A stretch of 64,000 nt of DNA from Shewanella pealeana ATCC 700345. GTDB lineage: Bacteria; Pseudomonadota; Gammaproteobacteria; Enterobacterales; Shewanellaceae. The notes beneath the pieces were generated by a model. That model saw only the letters and a list, made by a program, of their open reading frames with translations. It made no database searches and had not been told where the DNA came from. This document shows, one piece after another, positions 47,235-57,845 of this stretch. Made by a program: the position numbers and the translations under genes. The stretch covers positions 2,665,001 to 2,729,000 of the forward strand of contig NC_009901.1 in assembly GCF_000018285.1 (NCBI RefSeq), read 5' to 3'. The number at the start of each line of letters is the position of its first letter. Positions within the stretch are counted from its first letter, which is position 1.

Positions 47235-49160
47235 TCATAAGTGGCTTTGGGTCCACGATAAGATATCGGCGAAGCGATAATGCTCAAATTGCCCGAAACC
47301 GTTAAGCTGTCTCATTTTCAACTTGGTAAACATCGGGGTGGTCAATCCACAAAGAAATCGCGTAACTAAAACCGGGCTTGCGTGTACACCTAGTTTTTTT
47401 ATCGCTTCGAGGCAGCACCCATTGAAGTCAAACTGACTCAAAGGTTTTAGCCCCGCGGCTACCGGCAATTTAGCCGTTTGCCCACTACATACGCTACAGT
47501 GACCACAAGGTCCGCTTAAGCGAGGATCGGCAAAGTATTGAGCCAGTTGTAAACTTAAGCAGGACTCACTATCAAAAAAATCCACCAGCTGATTAATACG
47601 GGTAATTTCGCTCTGCTCTTTGATACTAAAACGATTAAACAGTCTCGAAGCTAAAGAGTCATCAATATTGGTGCTAAATATTTCATAAACTTGAGTTAAC
47701 TGCTTGCTTTGCAATTCGATAAGCTGTTTTTGATGCAAGTAATCTAAGGCTTTGATCGCTCTATCTCGGCTATGAGGCACTTTCTGCTCTAATGCCTCAA
47801 AGTTAGCGCTATACCAAAGCTTTGCCTTCTGTGAACTATCGAGCACGGCATTGATAAAGACTTGCCTATCAGGATCGAACTTTTCCAACATCTGCTCAAC
47901 CGGACACAAGAGCTTAAAACGATATTCGGCAAAATAACTGTATTTTGGCTTGATGACCCGTAACATTTCTAAGTACACCAGTAACGTCTTTAAGCTCAAA
48001 ATTCGAATATTCGATGCGCTAGACAATGGGTTAAGCATCAACTCCCACACTGAACTGGTTTGCGCTTCACGCTTTATTTCATCGATAACATGCTCTATCG
48101 CACTCAGTTCTGGAGTGTCACCATATACGAAGTTTTCTAAGACATTAAGGTTATCTCTATTGGCTAGTACCAGACAGTCGGAACTAAAACCATCACGCCC
48201 CGCACGCCCTATCTCTTGAGCATAGTTTTCTATGGACTTAGGAAGATCATAATGGGCGACAAAGCGAATATCACTCTTATCAATTCCCATTCCAAAAGCG
48301 ATAGTGGCGACGATAATAGGCACCTCACCTGACATAAACTGTGCTTGAATCGATTTACGCTTATCGCTGTCCATGCCTGCATGATAAGCAAGTGCTGAGA
48401 ACCCCTTCTTAATCAAAGCATTTGCAACAAACTCAGCCGTCTGCTGTAAGGTCACATAAACAATACCACTATGCTCTTTTCTCACCTCGAGCCAATCGCA
48501 GAGGTAATTTAGCTTATCTGGTGATGAGATCCCTACAGTTTGAAGATTTAGATTCGGACGATAAAAACCCGTTAAAGTGACGCATTGCTCAGCTATACCG
48601 AACTTTTTCCCCATATCCTCTATAACTTTAGGGGTCGCTGTCGCCGTTAGAAGCAATACTTGTGGGATCTGCAGTTGTCTCTGATAAGCAGGTAGTTTGA
48701 GATAATCAGGTCTAAAGTTATGTCCCCACTCTGAGATACAGTGCGCCTCATCGATGACTAGCATAGAGATAGGTACTGTTGAGATAAACCGCCTAAAACG
48801 TTCGTTATTAAGGCGCTCTACTGAGATCATTAAAATCTTAATCCGCCCAGAGGTTACCCCCTCAATAACCGCACTCGCCTGCTCATTGGTCTGAGTCGAG
48901 TCGATAGACGCGGCTGAAATGCCCTTTTTATTTAAAAACTGTAACTGATCGTCCATCAAGGCGAGTAGTGGTGATACCACAAGAGTTAAGTGTGGTAGGG
49001 CTAAGGCCGGCAATTGATAGCAAAGAGATTTACCTGAACCCGTAGGGAAAATAGCCGCAGCGCTTTGACCATTTAGAATATTTTGGACAACTTCTTCCTG
49101 TCCTTCACGAAACTGCTGAAAACCAAAATATTGGCTTAGCAACGCATGGGCGTTATCCAT
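47235..49160 (-). CDS. recQ: RecQ-family DNA helicase with atypical C-terminal layout
   Basis: A 641-residue superfamily 2 helicase. Walker A is PTGSGKS (39-45), DEAH at 137-140, and the end of the motor contains GRAGRDG near 340. The four zinc cysteines Cys534, Cys552, Cys555 and Cys558 keep the RecQ spacing but come about 155 residues later than in E. coli RecQ, with an inserted region (about 350-530) of helical, possibly winged-helix character. It may be a paralogue rather than the standard RecQ. It unwinds DNA 3' to 5' in recombination and repair. Symbol approximate. Confidence 0.9.
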   Translation of the reverse strand: MDNAHALLSQYFGFQQFREGQEEVVQNILNGQSAAAIFPTGSGKSLCYQLPALALPHLTLVVSPLLALMDDQLQFLNKKGISAASIDSTQTNEQASAVIEGVTSGRIKILMISVERLNNERFRRFISTVPISMLVIDEAHCISEWGHNFRPDYLKLPAYQRQLQIPQVLLLTATATPKVIEDMGKKFGIAEQCVTLTGFYRPNLNLQTVGISSPDKLNYLCDWLEVRKEHSGIVYVTLQQTAEFVANALIKKGFSALAYHAGMDSDKRKSIQAQFMSGEVPIIVATIAFGMGIDKSDIRFVAHYDLPKSIENYAQEIGRAGRDGFSSDCLVLANRDNLNVLENFVYGDTPELSAIEHVIDEIKREAQTSSVWELMLNPLSSASNIRILSLKTLLVYLEMLRVIKPKYSYFAEYRFKLLCPVEQMLEKFDPDRQVFINAVLDSSQKAKLWYSANFEALEQKVPHSRDRAIKALDYLHQKQLIELQSKQLTQVYEIFSTNIDDSLASRLFNRFSIKEQSEITRINQLVDFFDSESCLSLQLAQYFADPRLSGPCGHCSVCSGQTAKLPVAAGLKPLSQFDFNGCCLEAIKKLGVHASPVLVTRFLCGLTTPMFTKLKMRQLNGFGQFEHYRFADILSWTQSHL

Positions 49161-49228
49161 ATATAATCCTGTATCATCTGATGTGTTAAAAAGAGGCTAA
49201 AATGGTTTGTAAAAAAATGGAGAACGGT

Positions 49229-50110
49229 TTATTTCTCCGAGTCAACTATGTCAACGGAACGGTTTTTTTCCAAACGGAAATAGGCTTTAACTGGGTTGTG
49301 ATCTGAAGTTGAAGTGATAATAGATTCAGCCTTAATTAACTCTAATCCCCTATAAAAGATATGATCGAGATTATGGCCTAGGACACGAGTTCTAGAATCC
49401 ACACTCGGTATTGCCTCGGTAAGATCTGCGCGCTTTGCCAGTTGTCTAACAGTATCGAAGCGTTCATCGCTCCAAGTATTCATGTCGCCAGCAAAAATAA
49501 CAGGCCCTTGATGCCCTTTGATGGCCTCTTCCACGATCCGCAACTGAGCCTTGTATTCCTCTAAGCCGAAAGTAAAGTTAATACTATGTATGTTAGCCAC
49601 CAACAGTTGGCTCTTATCGGATAAGGCGTAATAAGAGATCAACATAGACTTGGGGAAATTAATGTAAGGCTCTGGCTTTCTAAATACACAGCTGCTGGTT
49701 GCAGGTTCTCGCGTTAGATTCATCACACCAACAGGCTCATTCTCAAAACTGAATGCTTTAGCAAGCAGCATAGATAACTCTTGAGATTCAACGAATGAAT
49801 TCAGCTCTGGGGTTAACTGAGCCTCCTGCAGCAAAAGCAGGTCTGAACGCTCAGCAAGTTGCTTTAACGTTTCATCCCACCCCTCACTTTTCTGCTTATA
49901 AAGATTCCAAGTGGTTACATCGAGTTTACCGTACCTATCGAGAGCGCCTTTGGCTGGTTGGCTGATACACTGAACATCTTGGCTAGCACCAATCTGATTA
50001 GTAACCAGTGCATCTTCAGTAGGGATCACCGATGCGTCATACACGTAAGCAACAACGGCGAGGGCTGCGATAAGCGCCAGAAATATAAGCTTGCGGATAA
50101 TTTTTGCCAT
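49229..50110 (-). CDS. Endonuclease/exonuclease/phosphatase (EEP) family protein, YafD-like
   Basis: A roughly 293-residue protein with one N-terminal membrane helix (about 5-23) and an EEP phosphohydrolase domain. Family residues: TWNLY at the start of the domain, LLLLQEAQL (metal Glu), VANIHSINF, FAGDMNTWS, LDHIFY and the final TSDHNPV with catalytic Asp-His. The domain would face the periplasm. Substrate may be nucleic acid or a phosphodiester lipid head. ATG 50110 is preferred to TTG 50125. Confidence 0.85.
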   Translation of the reverse strand: MAKIIRKLIFLALIAALAVVAYVYDASVIPTEDALVTNQIGASQDVQCISQPAKGALDRYGKLDVTTWNLYKQKSEGWDETLKQLAERSDLLLLQEAQLTPELNSFVESQELSMLLAKAFSFENEPVGVMNLTREPATSSCVFRKPEPYINFPKSMLISYYALSDKSQLLVANIHSINFTFGLEEYKAQLRIVEEAIKGHQGPVIFAGDMNTWSDERFDTVRQLAKRADLTEAIPSVDSRTRVLGHNLDHIFYRGLELIKAESIITSTSDHNPVKAYFRLEKNRSVDIVDSEK

Positions 50111-50270
50111 AATGGACTTATTCAACTCTGTACTTAGATTTAAAGTAATCTTTTCATTATAATAGCTTATTAGTGTTAGTCACATAATCATTCAATTAAG
50201 AGGTTAGTTAGCTCAAATCATCGTTTATCCGCTGATTTATGCGACTAAAGGTAAGACTATCAGACACAAT

Positions 50271-51728
50271 ATGTATGAATTTTATCAGCTACTCACCATA
50301 GCTGGCGTGTTTCTTTACTGGCTTATTATTGCAGGTATCAGTATTCGCGTAGTTGCAAAGCGGCGCTCTATTGGAGTTTCTTTAGCCTGGTTAATGATTA
50401 TTTATATCGTGCCATTAGGTGGCGCCTTTGCCTATCTACTGTTTGGTGAATTAAATTTAGGTAAGAAGAGAGCGGTTCGCGCAGAGCTGATGTTTAAACC
50501 CTACGGTGAATGGTTTAAAAAACTCTATGAGTATCGGCAATATCGCCCTCATGTCGCGAGTCTATACGGCCAGTCGATCAGTGCCATTTGTGAAAAACAA
50601 GTTGGGATCCCTGCACTTGCCGATAACCATCTGACTCTGTGTAGTGAAACTTATGAGATCTTAGATAACTTAATTGAAGATATCGACAAGGCAAGTGAGA
50701 CGATTCTACTCGAGTTCTATATCTGGCACCCCGGTGGGCGCGCCGATGATGTAGCTAACGCCCTCATCAATAGCGCTGCTCGAGGGGTGAAAGTACGCTT
50801 ATTACTTGACGCTGCGGGCAGCAGGCACTTCTTCAAGAGCCATTGGCCAAAATTAATGAAAAAAAGTGGCATTCAGGTGATCAGTGCTCTCGAAGTGTCT
50901 CCTTTTCGTATGTTCTTTAGACGGCTAGATCTTAGACTTCATAGAAAGATCGTCGTCATCGATAATCAAATAGGTTATACCGGCTCAATGAATCTTGTCG
51001 ACCCTAAGTATTTTAATCAAGATGCTGGCGTTGGCGAATGGATTGATGTGATGGTGCGGATCACCGGCACCTCAGTTCCAGTGCTTAATAGCATCCATGC
51101 CTGGGATTGGGAAGTGGAAACTAATGAGCGTTTCTTGCCTGAACAGCCAAAATGTTTGTCTCATGAGGACAGCGAGATCACAGACTTAGTTCAGGTGATC
51201 CCATCTGGGCCAGGTATGCGTGAAGAGGTGATCCATCGAGTGCTACTACAAAGCATTTACCAGGCCTCAAAAAGTATCGTTATCACTACGCCCTACTTTG
51301 TGCCAAGTGACAATCTACATATGGCACTGATCATTGCGGCGCAACGTAACGTTAAGGTCGACATTATCGTTCCTGATAAGAATGATTCATTAATGGTTGA
51401 ATGGGCGAGTCGAGCATTTTTTAGTGAACTGTTAGAGGCGGGCGTTAATATTCATCGATTTAAAGGCGGTCTATTGCACACCAAATCTGTTGTCATCGAC
51501 AGTAATCATTGCTTGATTGGCACAGTTAACTGGGACATGCGCAGTTTATGGCTCAACTTCGAAGTGACCCTTGCGGTTGATAACCTAGGCTTTACCAAAA
51601 AGCTTGAACAGGTACAGCAAGAGTATCTTAAAAATGCCGATAAGGTCTGCTTCGAGCAATGGCAAAAGCGTTCAATAGCCAGTCGCGGAGCCGAACGAAT
51701 TTTCTATTTATTCAGCCCGTTACTCTAG
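50271..51728 (+). CDS. cls: Cardiolipin synthase
   Basis: A 485-residue phospholipase D-type enzyme with two N-terminal helices (about 8-28 and 38-58) and two HKD motifs, HRKIVVID starting at His224 and HTKSVVID starting at His403, each followed by a GS/GT-xN element. It joins two phosphatidylglycerols into cardiolipin. Length and topology fit ClsA. Divergent from the EEP gene. Confidence 0.95.
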   Translation: MYEFYQLLTIAGVFLYWLIIAGISIRVVAKRRSIGVSLAWLMIIYIVPLGGAFAYLLFGELNLGKKRAVRAELMFKPYGEWFKKLYEYRQYRPHVASLYGQSISAICEKQVGIPALADNHLTLCSETYEILDNLIEDIDKASETILLEFYIWHPGGRADDVANALINSAARGVKVRLLLDAAGSRHFFKSHWPKLMKKSGIQVISALEVSPFRMFFRRLDLRLHRKIVVIDNQIGYTGSMNLVDPKYFNQDAGVGEWIDVMVRITGTSVPVLNSIHAWDWEVETNERFLPEQPKCLSHEDSEITDLVQVIPSGPGMREEVIHRVLLQSIYQASKSIVITTPYFVPSDNLHMALIIAAQRNVKVDIIVPDKNDSLMVEWASRAFFSELLEAGVNIHRFKGGLLHTKSVVIDSNHCLIGTVNWDMRSLWLNFEVTLAVDNLGFTKKLEQVQQEYLKNADKVCFEQWQKRSIASRGAERIFYLFSPLL

Positions 51729-51828
51729 TTCTTGCAATGATTCTTATATTCGCTGTTTTCTTTAGCCGCCAACGTAGCGATTCGTTGGCGCCACTATGGC
51801 CACAAAGCATGACTCTAATTGGATTGTT

Positions 51829-52467
51829 ATGAACAAAGTTTTTATTATTGGACTACCACGAACTGGCACCACCAGTATCAGTGTAGCCATGTTAGATTAT
51901 GGTTTTAAAGTTGCACACACAGCATACACACAACAGGCATTTAACCTAGCCGATATTGTCTCTGATGCCCCCTGCTTTAGCGACTATCAGCAACTAGATA
52001 AGCTATTTCCCGATGCTAAGTTTGTTTATCTAGAGCGAGAGCTATCTCTGTGGATCCCCTCTATGCAGATGCTGATCAACAAGATGAAAGTCGAGTTGGA
52101 CTTAAAGACTGGGACATTTAACCCCGTGTTAAAGCGCAGCTTTAACCATACTTTTATGTTAGACAAAACTGATAATCCTGATGAACCAGCTCATTTAGAG
52201 AAATGTTATTTAGATCATAAACAACAAGTTCTCCATTATTTCGCCGATCGTGATGATTTTATTCGGATCAACATCAGTCATGAAGAGAGTCTAGGTCAAT
52301 TACTTACTTTCCTTGGGCTAGAAGTCGATGGCAGCCCACAGTTTCCTCATCTAAACATAGGACGAAACGTGGCTTGCTGGGAAGAGCACAAACATCCAAA
52401 TAAAGTTAATGCCAATAGTATAGGGCCGCTACGCAGAAAATTTTTCGATTATGCCGCTAAGCTTTAG
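51829..52467 (+). CDS. Sulfotransferase-like protein
   Basis: A 212-residue protein with the PAPS 5'-phosphosulfate loop near its start, IIGLPRTGTTSIS, and a following FVYLERELSLWIPSM helix typical of small bacterial sulfotransferases. The 3'-phosphate site is less clear. Acceptor unknown; such enzymes often modify envelope glycans. ATG 51829 gives the usual N-terminus just before the loop. A bidirectional terminator at 52526 closes it. Confidence 0.82.
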   Translation: MNKVFIIGLPRTGTTSISVAMLDYGFKVAHTAYTQQAFNLADIVSDAPCFSDYQQLDKLFPDAKFVYLERELSLWIPSMQMLINKMKVELDLKTGTFNPVLKRSFNHTFMLDKTDNPDEPAHLEKCYLDHKQQVLHYFADRDDFIRINISHEESLGQLLTFLGLEVDGSPQFPHLNIGRNVACWEEHKHPNKVNANSIGPLRRKFFDYAAKL

Positions 52468-52525
52468 CAAAAGCTCTGGCAACTAAATTCCGGCTTGAAA
52501 GGATAGTGCAAGAATTACAGACAGC

Positions 52526-52557
52526 AAAAAGCCCGTTATCTTTCGATAACGGGCTTT
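52526..52557. terminator. Bidirectional terminator between the sulfotransferase gene and tRNA-Ser
   Basis: AAAAAGCCCGTTATC-TTTC-GATAACGGGCTTTT, a 10-bp GC-rich stem. It serves tRNA-Ser on the minus strand, starting 9 bp after its CCA end, and the plus-strand gene. Confidence 0.92.
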
Positions 52558-52565
52558 TCAGAATT

Positions 52566-52655
52566 TGGCGGTGAGCGAGAGATTCGAACTCTCGTTAGGT
52601 ATTAACCTAAACACACTTTCCAGGCGTGCGCCTTCAGCCACTCAGCCAGCTCACC
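52566..52655 (-). tRNA. tRNA-Ser (GGA)
   Basis: A 90-nt class II tRNA including an encoded CCA end. The acceptor stem GGTGAGC pairs with GCTCACC, the discriminator is G, the anticodon loop reads CTGGAAA (anticodon GGA, codons UCC and UCU), and a long variable arm TAGGTTAATACCTA is present. The T arm has GAGAGTTCGAATCTCTC. The anticodon arm is the same as I recall for E. coli tRNA-Ser(GGA). Confidence 0.97.
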
Positions 52656-52833
52656 AAACTAATCAGTTTTACGTGGATAATCACCACGATTACCAAAAAA
52701 TATCAATTAACGAATATTTGTCTGGCAACGGAGCGCTACTTTACTTAAAAGGCACAATTGCGTCAAGCCAAATTACCGTAATCTCAAACGTTTGCATAAT
52801 TGCTAGCCAATTCCGCACAAAATAGTTAATGGA

Positions 52834-54828
52834 TTAACTTAACTTGAATTTTTGCACCTCTTTCGACATCTCTGCCGTGTCCTCAACGAGTTTATCAGTT
52901 AGAACGCTTAGCTGATCTGCCACGCTGTGAGTTTGCAGATAGATCTCGCTAATTTTCTGCGCATTTCGATTCACTTCTTCAGCCACGGCCGTTTGCTCAT
53001 GAGTCGATGCTGCGATCTGCTCGTTCATACTCTCGATAACACCAATATGATCGACTATTTTATCTAGTTCGCTACTGGCTCGGTTTGCTTCTACAACACT
53101 TTCGTTGGTCTGCTTAGTTCCACGCTCCATCGCCAATACCGCAGTGTTAGCACCACTACGTAAACGTTCAGTCATGGATTTAATATCACCCGTTGCCGTT
53201 TGTGCCCGCTGAGCGAGCCCACGAACCTCATCGGCGACGACGGCAAATCCTCTGCCTGACTCTCCGGCTCTAGCCGCTTCGATTGCAGCATTAAGAGCCA
53301 GTAGGTTTGTCTGGTCGGCAATACCACTGATCACATCTGACACAGTGACAATGCTTTGAATATCTTGCTCGAGTTGCTGCAATGCCTGTGCTGAATCACG
53401 AATATCACCCGCGAGTACACCAATGGCATCACTGGTACGCCCTACCTCGGCATTGCCCTCTTTAGCCTCAATATTCGCCTGAGTCGAGGCCTCTGATGCC
53501 CGCTCTGCATTGATAGCGATTTCGGCAACCGTGGCACTCATCTCTGTCATCGCAGAAGCAACCTGCTCAGCTTCGCCATGGCCAAGCTCTACATCTTGAC
53601 GTAGTTGAGTAGAGTATTGCTCCATCTGAGAGACAGCAGTCAATAAAGAGGTCGAATTAATACGTACGTGTTCAATCACGCGCTCAAAGTCAGACATCAT
53701 GTCATTAAAGGCCAGAGCCAACTCACCAAATTCATCTTTACTCTGTTGATCAATACGGATGCTAAGATCAAAGTTTGCCCTAGCTCGAGTGACACTGTTG
53801 TGCAAGTTGGCAACACTGCCATGAATATAGCGCAGTACAGAGATAGAGAGAGTCAGTACAATCCCTGCGCCGAACAGCAGTCCTAATAATGTGATGTAAA
53901 AACTTTGGCTGGCCGCCGATAAACGCTGCTTGGTCACATTGATAAGCTCGGTTGACAGCGCATGTTCAAATTCTCTTAATAACTCAATCCGTTGGGTGGA
54001 CGTTTGAAACCAGGATTCAGCTTTCTGCGCTGCAATCTCAGAAGTTATCTGCTTAAAAGCGATGTTTCTATACTGGTTAACATCTTTAACTGCATTGGTA
54101 TTTAACAGTGCTTGATAGTTTGTCTTACTTTGTTCATCGGCTAAGGCTAAGAAACGCTCTTGATAACTGGCCTGCTCTGCCACTAAGGTTACAAAGCGGC
54201 GATAGACATCTTCTTTAAACCCCATATTGCCAAAAGTTGAACTGAGTACTGCTCGCTCTATGCCTGCTCTCTCCTTCATTTGCAAATATGCCGAAAATGC
54301 TGCAGCTCTTATAGCTATCTCTTGGTTAGCGGCATTATTTGCCGTCAAGTCAACAATACTCAGTAATAGTGCATTAACCTGGGTGTAGAACTTTACCTCT
54401 TCGGCGACAGAAATAGATAAACCTTCAACACGAGTACGTATATCGGGGATCTGGCTAAGCAGGCTTTCTACTCGTGCAATTTGTGTCGCAAATGCAGTTG
54501 GGAGTTCATGGCTTTTAAGAAATTGCTGGTAACTGTTAAGCAAAGCGTCCGTTGCATCATGCTGCTGTGGAAGTTTCTGAGAAAACGATTGGCCTTGGGA
54601 GCCGATAAACCCAGCACTCATGCCTCGCTCTTTTTGGATTTCATGAACTAAGTTACTGTTGGTCACAGCCAATTCGCTTAACACCAAAACCTCAGTAAGC
54701 TCGCTCTTTAATTGGTATTGGGTTTTAGCGTAGAGACCACCGAAAATGACTGATGCAATGAGTGGCGGTAGGATAAGGACAAAAAACTTCTGCTTTAAGC
54801 TGAGATTAGCAATGATAGTCCGCTTCAT
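52834..54828 (-). CDS. Methyl-accepting chemotaxis protein with NIT sensor domain
   Basis: A 664-residue chemoreceptor. Membrane helices lie at about 14-33 and 308-330. The periplasmic part has the NIT (nitrate/nitrite sensing) signature [17 protein letters not shown] near 61-77. After a HAMP domain, the long coiled coil contains the hairpin tip [21 protein letters not shown] and [12 protein letters not shown], to which CheA and CheW bind. Nitrate or nitrite sensing is suggested by domain name only. It is a single gene. Confidence 0.95.
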   Translation of the reverse strand: MKRTIIANLSLKQKFFVLILPPLIASVIFGGLYAKTQYQLKSELTEVLVLSELAVTNSNLVHEIQKERGMSAGFIGSQGQSFSQKLPQQHDATDALLNSYQQFLKSHELPTAFATQIARVESLLSQIPDIRTRVEGLSISVAEEVKFYTQVNALLLSIVDLTANNAANQEIAIRAAAFSAYLQMKERAGIERAVLSSTFGNMGFKEDVYRRFVTLVAEQASYQERFLALADEQSKTNYQALLNTNAVKDVNQYRNIAFKQITSEIAAQKAESWFQTSTQRIELLREFEHALSTELINVTKQRLSAASQSFYITLLGLLFGAGIVLTLSISVLRYIHGSVANLHNSVTRARANFDLSIRIDQQSKDEFGELALAFNDMMSDFERVIEHVRINSTSLLTAVSQMEQYSTQLRQDVELGHGEAEQVASAMTEMSATVAEIAINAERASEASTQANIEAKEGNAEVGRTSDAIGVLAGDIRDSAQALQQLEQDIQSIVTVSDVISGIADQTNLLALNAAIEAARAGESGRGFAVVADEVRGLAQRAQTATGDIKSMTERLRSGANTAVLAMERGTKQTNESVVEANRASSELDKIVDHIGVIESMNEQIAASTHEQTAVAEEVNRNAQKISEIYLQTHSVADQLSVLTDKLVEDTAEMSKEVQKFKLS

Positions 54829-54918
54829 ATGTTAAACAACCCTGTTTAAATATTATTTTATTGTTGCAATAGCATAGTCGAAACCTACTGTAGGTAAATA
54901 GATTTCTTAAATTTTTTG

Positions 54919-54949
54919 AAAAAAAAGCCCGTATCAACGGGCTTTTTTT
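54919..54949 (-). terminator. Terminator of nadA
   Basis: AAAAAAGCCCGT-ATCA-ACGGGCTTTTTTT, about 70 bp beyond the nadA stop on the minus strand. Confidence 0.9.
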
Positions 54950-55016
54950 CTTTAAACTATAATAGTCACTCAATGCGCCAACTAAATGTAGGTGGCTATG
55001 ATAAGAGTTAAGCTAT

Positions 55017-56084
55017 TTACGCATTGCCTTTTACTTTCATATTCAGTGTCTGAGCAAAATTCAGCATTCTGTCTAATGGTTTTAACGCATCTAAGCGTAA
55101 ACTATCATCGACAAATATCTCATGATGACTCGCATCTACGTTTTCTAACGCACTCTCGATAGCTTTTAAGCCATTCATCGCCATCCATGGGCAATGTGCA
55201 CAACTCTTACAAGTCGCTCCATTACCACCCGTTGGTGCGGCAATTAAATTTTTATTAGGTGCAGCTTGCTGCATCTTATAGAAGATCCCTTTGTCGGTAG
55301 CCACGATAAAAGTATCATTATCCATGGTTTGCGCCGCTTTAATCAGCTGGCTTGTTGAGCCCACAGCATCGCCTAGCTCTACCACACTTGCAGGAGATTC
55401 TGGATGTACCAGTACAGCGGCATTTGGATGGATCTTTTTCAGCTCACGTAAAGCTTTGGCTTGGAATTCATCATGAACGATACATTCGCCTTGCCACATC
55501 AACATCTCGGCACCGGTTTGCTTGGCGATATAGCTGCCTAAATGACGATCTGGTCCCCAGATAATCTTTTTATCTTCACTGTCTAGGTGCTCAACGATTT
55601 CAAGGGCAATGCTCGATGTAACCACCCAGTCGGCTCTGGCTTTTACCGCCGCTGAAGTATTGGCATATACGACTACCGTGTGATCTGGGTGCGCATCGCA
55701 GAACTCACTGAATGTCTCGATTGGGCAACCTATATCTAAAGAACAGGTCGCTTCGAGCGTCGGCATCAAGATAGTCTTCTCAGGACTTAAAATTTTTGCG
55801 GTTTCGCCCATAAATTTAACGCCAGCGACGATTAACGTCTTTGCTGGGTGATCACGACCAAAACGCGCCATCTCTAACGAGTCAGAAACACAGCCTCCCG
55901 TTTCTTCGGCTAAGGCTTGGATCTCTGGGTCGGTATAGTAGTGCGCCACAAGCACGGCATCTTTATCTTTTAAAAGCTGCTTAATTTTTGCTTTTGATTC
56001 GGCTTTTTCTCGCTCAGATAAAGGAGCTGGCTTTGGTGGAAAAGGGTAATCAATATTTTCGATAATTGGGGCGAATGCGCTCAT
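55017..56084 (-). CDS. nadA: Quinolinate synthase NadA
   Basis: A 355-residue [4Fe-4S] enzyme that condenses iminoaspartate and dihydroxyacetone phosphate to quinolinate for NAD synthesis. The three domain signatures are [34 protein letters not shown] and [13 protein letters not shown], which carry the cluster cysteines. ATG 56084 opens the family N-terminus; the in-frame TTG at 56102 adds six residues. Single gene with its own terminator. Confidence 0.97.
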   Translation of the reverse strand: MSAFAPIIENIDYPFPPKPAPLSEREKAESKAKIKQLLKDKDAVLVAHYYTDPEIQALAEETGGCVSDSLEMARFGRDHPAKTLIVAGVKFMGETAKILSPEKTILMPTLEATCSLDIGCPIETFSEFCDAHPDHTVVVYANTSAAVKARADWVVTSSIALEIVEHLDSEDKKIIWGPDRHLGSYIAKQTGAEMLMWQGECIVHDEFQAKALRELKKIHPNAAVLVHPESPASVVELGDAVGSTSQLIKAAQTMDNDTFIVATDKGIFYKMQQAAPNKNLIAAPTGGNGATCKSCAHCPWMAMNGLKAIESALENVDASHHEIFVDDSLRLDALKPLDRMLNFAQTLNMKVKGNA

Positions 56085-56168
56085 AGTACAACCAACGGGC
56101 AATAACAGATTAGCGGAATTATACGGAATACTTCACAAATTTAAAACTCTTATAGCGACGCTGCCAAT

Positions 56169-56195
56169 AAAAAAGGCGCTATTTCTAGCGCCTTT
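56169..56195 (-). terminator. Terminator of the bkd operon
   Basis: AAGGCGCTA-TTTC-TAGCGCCTT with A6 on the plus strand, giving T6 in the minus direction, 19 bp beyond the bkdB stop. Confidence 0.9.
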
Positions 56196-56213
56196 GAAGG
56201 AGTCCTATATCGA

Positions 56214-57836
56214 TTACTGCATCGCTAACAACATCTCTTGCGGCTGCTCAAGGTACAGCTTCCACAGATTACAGAAGCGTGCAATGGTGCCGCCGTCGAT
56301 AACACGATGATCCCCAGACCAGCTCACCTGCATAATCTTGCGTGCTTCAACTTCGCCTTTGTCGTTAAAACGTGGCAGAACTTGCAATTTACCTAAGGCA
56401 ACAATCGCAACTTCAGGTTTATTGATGATAGGCGTGGCCACCGTACCACCCAAGGCGCCAATATTTGAAATGGAGATACTTCCTCCTTTCAAATCATTCG
56501 GCGATACGCGGCCGCTTCTCGCAGCGGTGGTTAGACGAGTGATCTCAGCAGCGATTTGCAAGATTGTTTTATCTTGCACATCTTTGACGTTAGGCACGAG
56601 TAAGCCGACCTTAGAGTCAACAGCCATGCCGATATTGTGGCTCGCCAAATAGGTCTGCTCGGTGCAATCGCCGTTCACACGGCTATTCATATCTGGGAAC
56701 TGTGATAGCGCCAGTGACATAGACTTCATGAAGAAAGGCATCATGGTGAGTTTAAGCTCATCGGTCGAATACTTTTTCTTCACGCTTTCACGAAGTGCGA
56801 CTAATTCAGTTAAATCAAATTCTTCACAGTAGGTGAAATGCGGAATCGTCGAAACCGATTCGCTCATCATCTTCGCCATGACCGCACGAACGCCTTTTAT
56901 CGGCTCCACCCTATCGGCTTGGCGATGGCTTGGTTGCTCAATAACAGCTGCAGGATTTGAAACTGCAGGAGCTGCAACAGACTTTTGCGTTACCGAGATA
57001 TTTGACTGGCCACCATTGGCATGATGACGTTCAACATCTTCTTTATAGACGCGGCCATTTTTACCTGAACCCGAAATTGTTGAAATATCGAGATCCAATG
57101 AGCGCGCTAAGCGGCGAACTGCTGGACTTGCTAAGGCTTTTCCTTGTGGCGTTGCCTCGAGAGATTGACTCGATGAACCAGACTCTGGAATTAGAGGAGA
57201 CGCTGCTTGCAGCTCTCCAGCTCCAACCTCGGCCTCGACTTCAATGGCAAACAGCGGAGCGTGCACTTTTGCAAGCTGCCCCTTACGAACACGCAGCTTT
57301 ACAATTTTGCCGTTTTTAATCGCCGGTATCTGCACTAAAGCCTTATCAGTCATGACATCGGCTATCGGCTGATCTTCAACAACGGTATCACCTTCGCTCA
57401 CTAGCCACTCGACCAACTCACACTCAACGATCCCTTCGCCAATATCGGGGAGTAAAAACTCTTCGATAGTCGTGCCAGGCGTTACGCTCTGCGAGATTTG
57501 ATTATCTGAACCAGACTCTGATTCGACCTCAGAGATAGCGGCGTCTTCAGTCGCTGTATTTTGAGAAGCCGTAGCTTGACCGCCAGTGTCAGCTTCGCCT
57601 TCAACATCCACCGAGTAAAGCGGCGCGTGCACCTTAGCAATCTCGCCCTTAGCGTAATAGAGCTTAGTGATCACTCCTGCATTTGGTGCTGGAATTTGTA
57701 CTAAGGCCTTATCGGTCATGACATCGGCGATAGGTTGATCTTCAACAACACTGTCACCCTCTTGTACTAACCATTCAACCAGCTCACATTCGACAACGCC
57801 TTCGCCGATATCCGGAAGGATAAATTCTTTAATCAT
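56214..57836 (-). CDS. bkdB: Branched-chain 2-oxoacid dehydrogenase E2 (dihydrolipoyl acyltransferase)
   Basis: A 540-residue E2 component with two lipoyl domains, one peripheral subunit-binding domain and a catalytic domain. Lipoylated lysines are Lys43 and Lys165, both in VMTDKALVQIPA. The two lipoyl domains are nearly identical in protein sequence, showing internal duplication. The subunit-binding part is ASPAVRRLARSLDLDIS near 235, and the catalytic motif is SWSGDHRVIDGG near 510. It passes acyl groups from E1 to CoA in valine, leucine and isoleucine breakdown. It is the last gene of bkdA1-A2-B. Confidence 0.95.
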   Translation of the reverse strand: MIKEFILPDIGEGVVECELVEWLVQEGDSVVEDQPIADVMTDKALVQIPAPNAGVITKLYYAKGEIAKVHAPLYSVDVEGEADTGGQATASQNTATEDAAISEVESESGSDNQISQSVTPGTTIEEFLLPDIGEGIVECELVEWLVSEGDTVVEDQPIADVMTDKALVQIPAIKNGKIVKLRVRKGQLAKVHAPLFAIEVEAEVGAGELQAASPLIPESGSSSQSLEATPQGKALASPAVRRLARSLDLDISTISGSGKNGRVYKEDVERHHANGGQSNISVTQKSVAAPAVSNPAAVIEQPSHRQADRVEPIKGVRAVMAKMMSESVSTIPHFTYCEEFDLTELVALRESVKKKYSTDELKLTMMPFFMKSMSLALSQFPDMNSRVNGDCTEQTYLASHNIGMAVDSKVGLLVPNVKDVQDKTILQIAAEITRLTTAARSGRVSPNDLKGGSISISNIGALGGTVATPIINKPEVAIVALGKLQVLPRFNDKGEVEARKIMQVSWSGDHRVIDGGTIARFCNLWKLYLEQPQEMLLAMQ

Positions 57837-57845
57837 GGCTGGCTC

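Noticed and set aside
52565..52825. An 86-codon plus-strand frame
   Set aside because: It reads through the antisense of tRNA-Ser.
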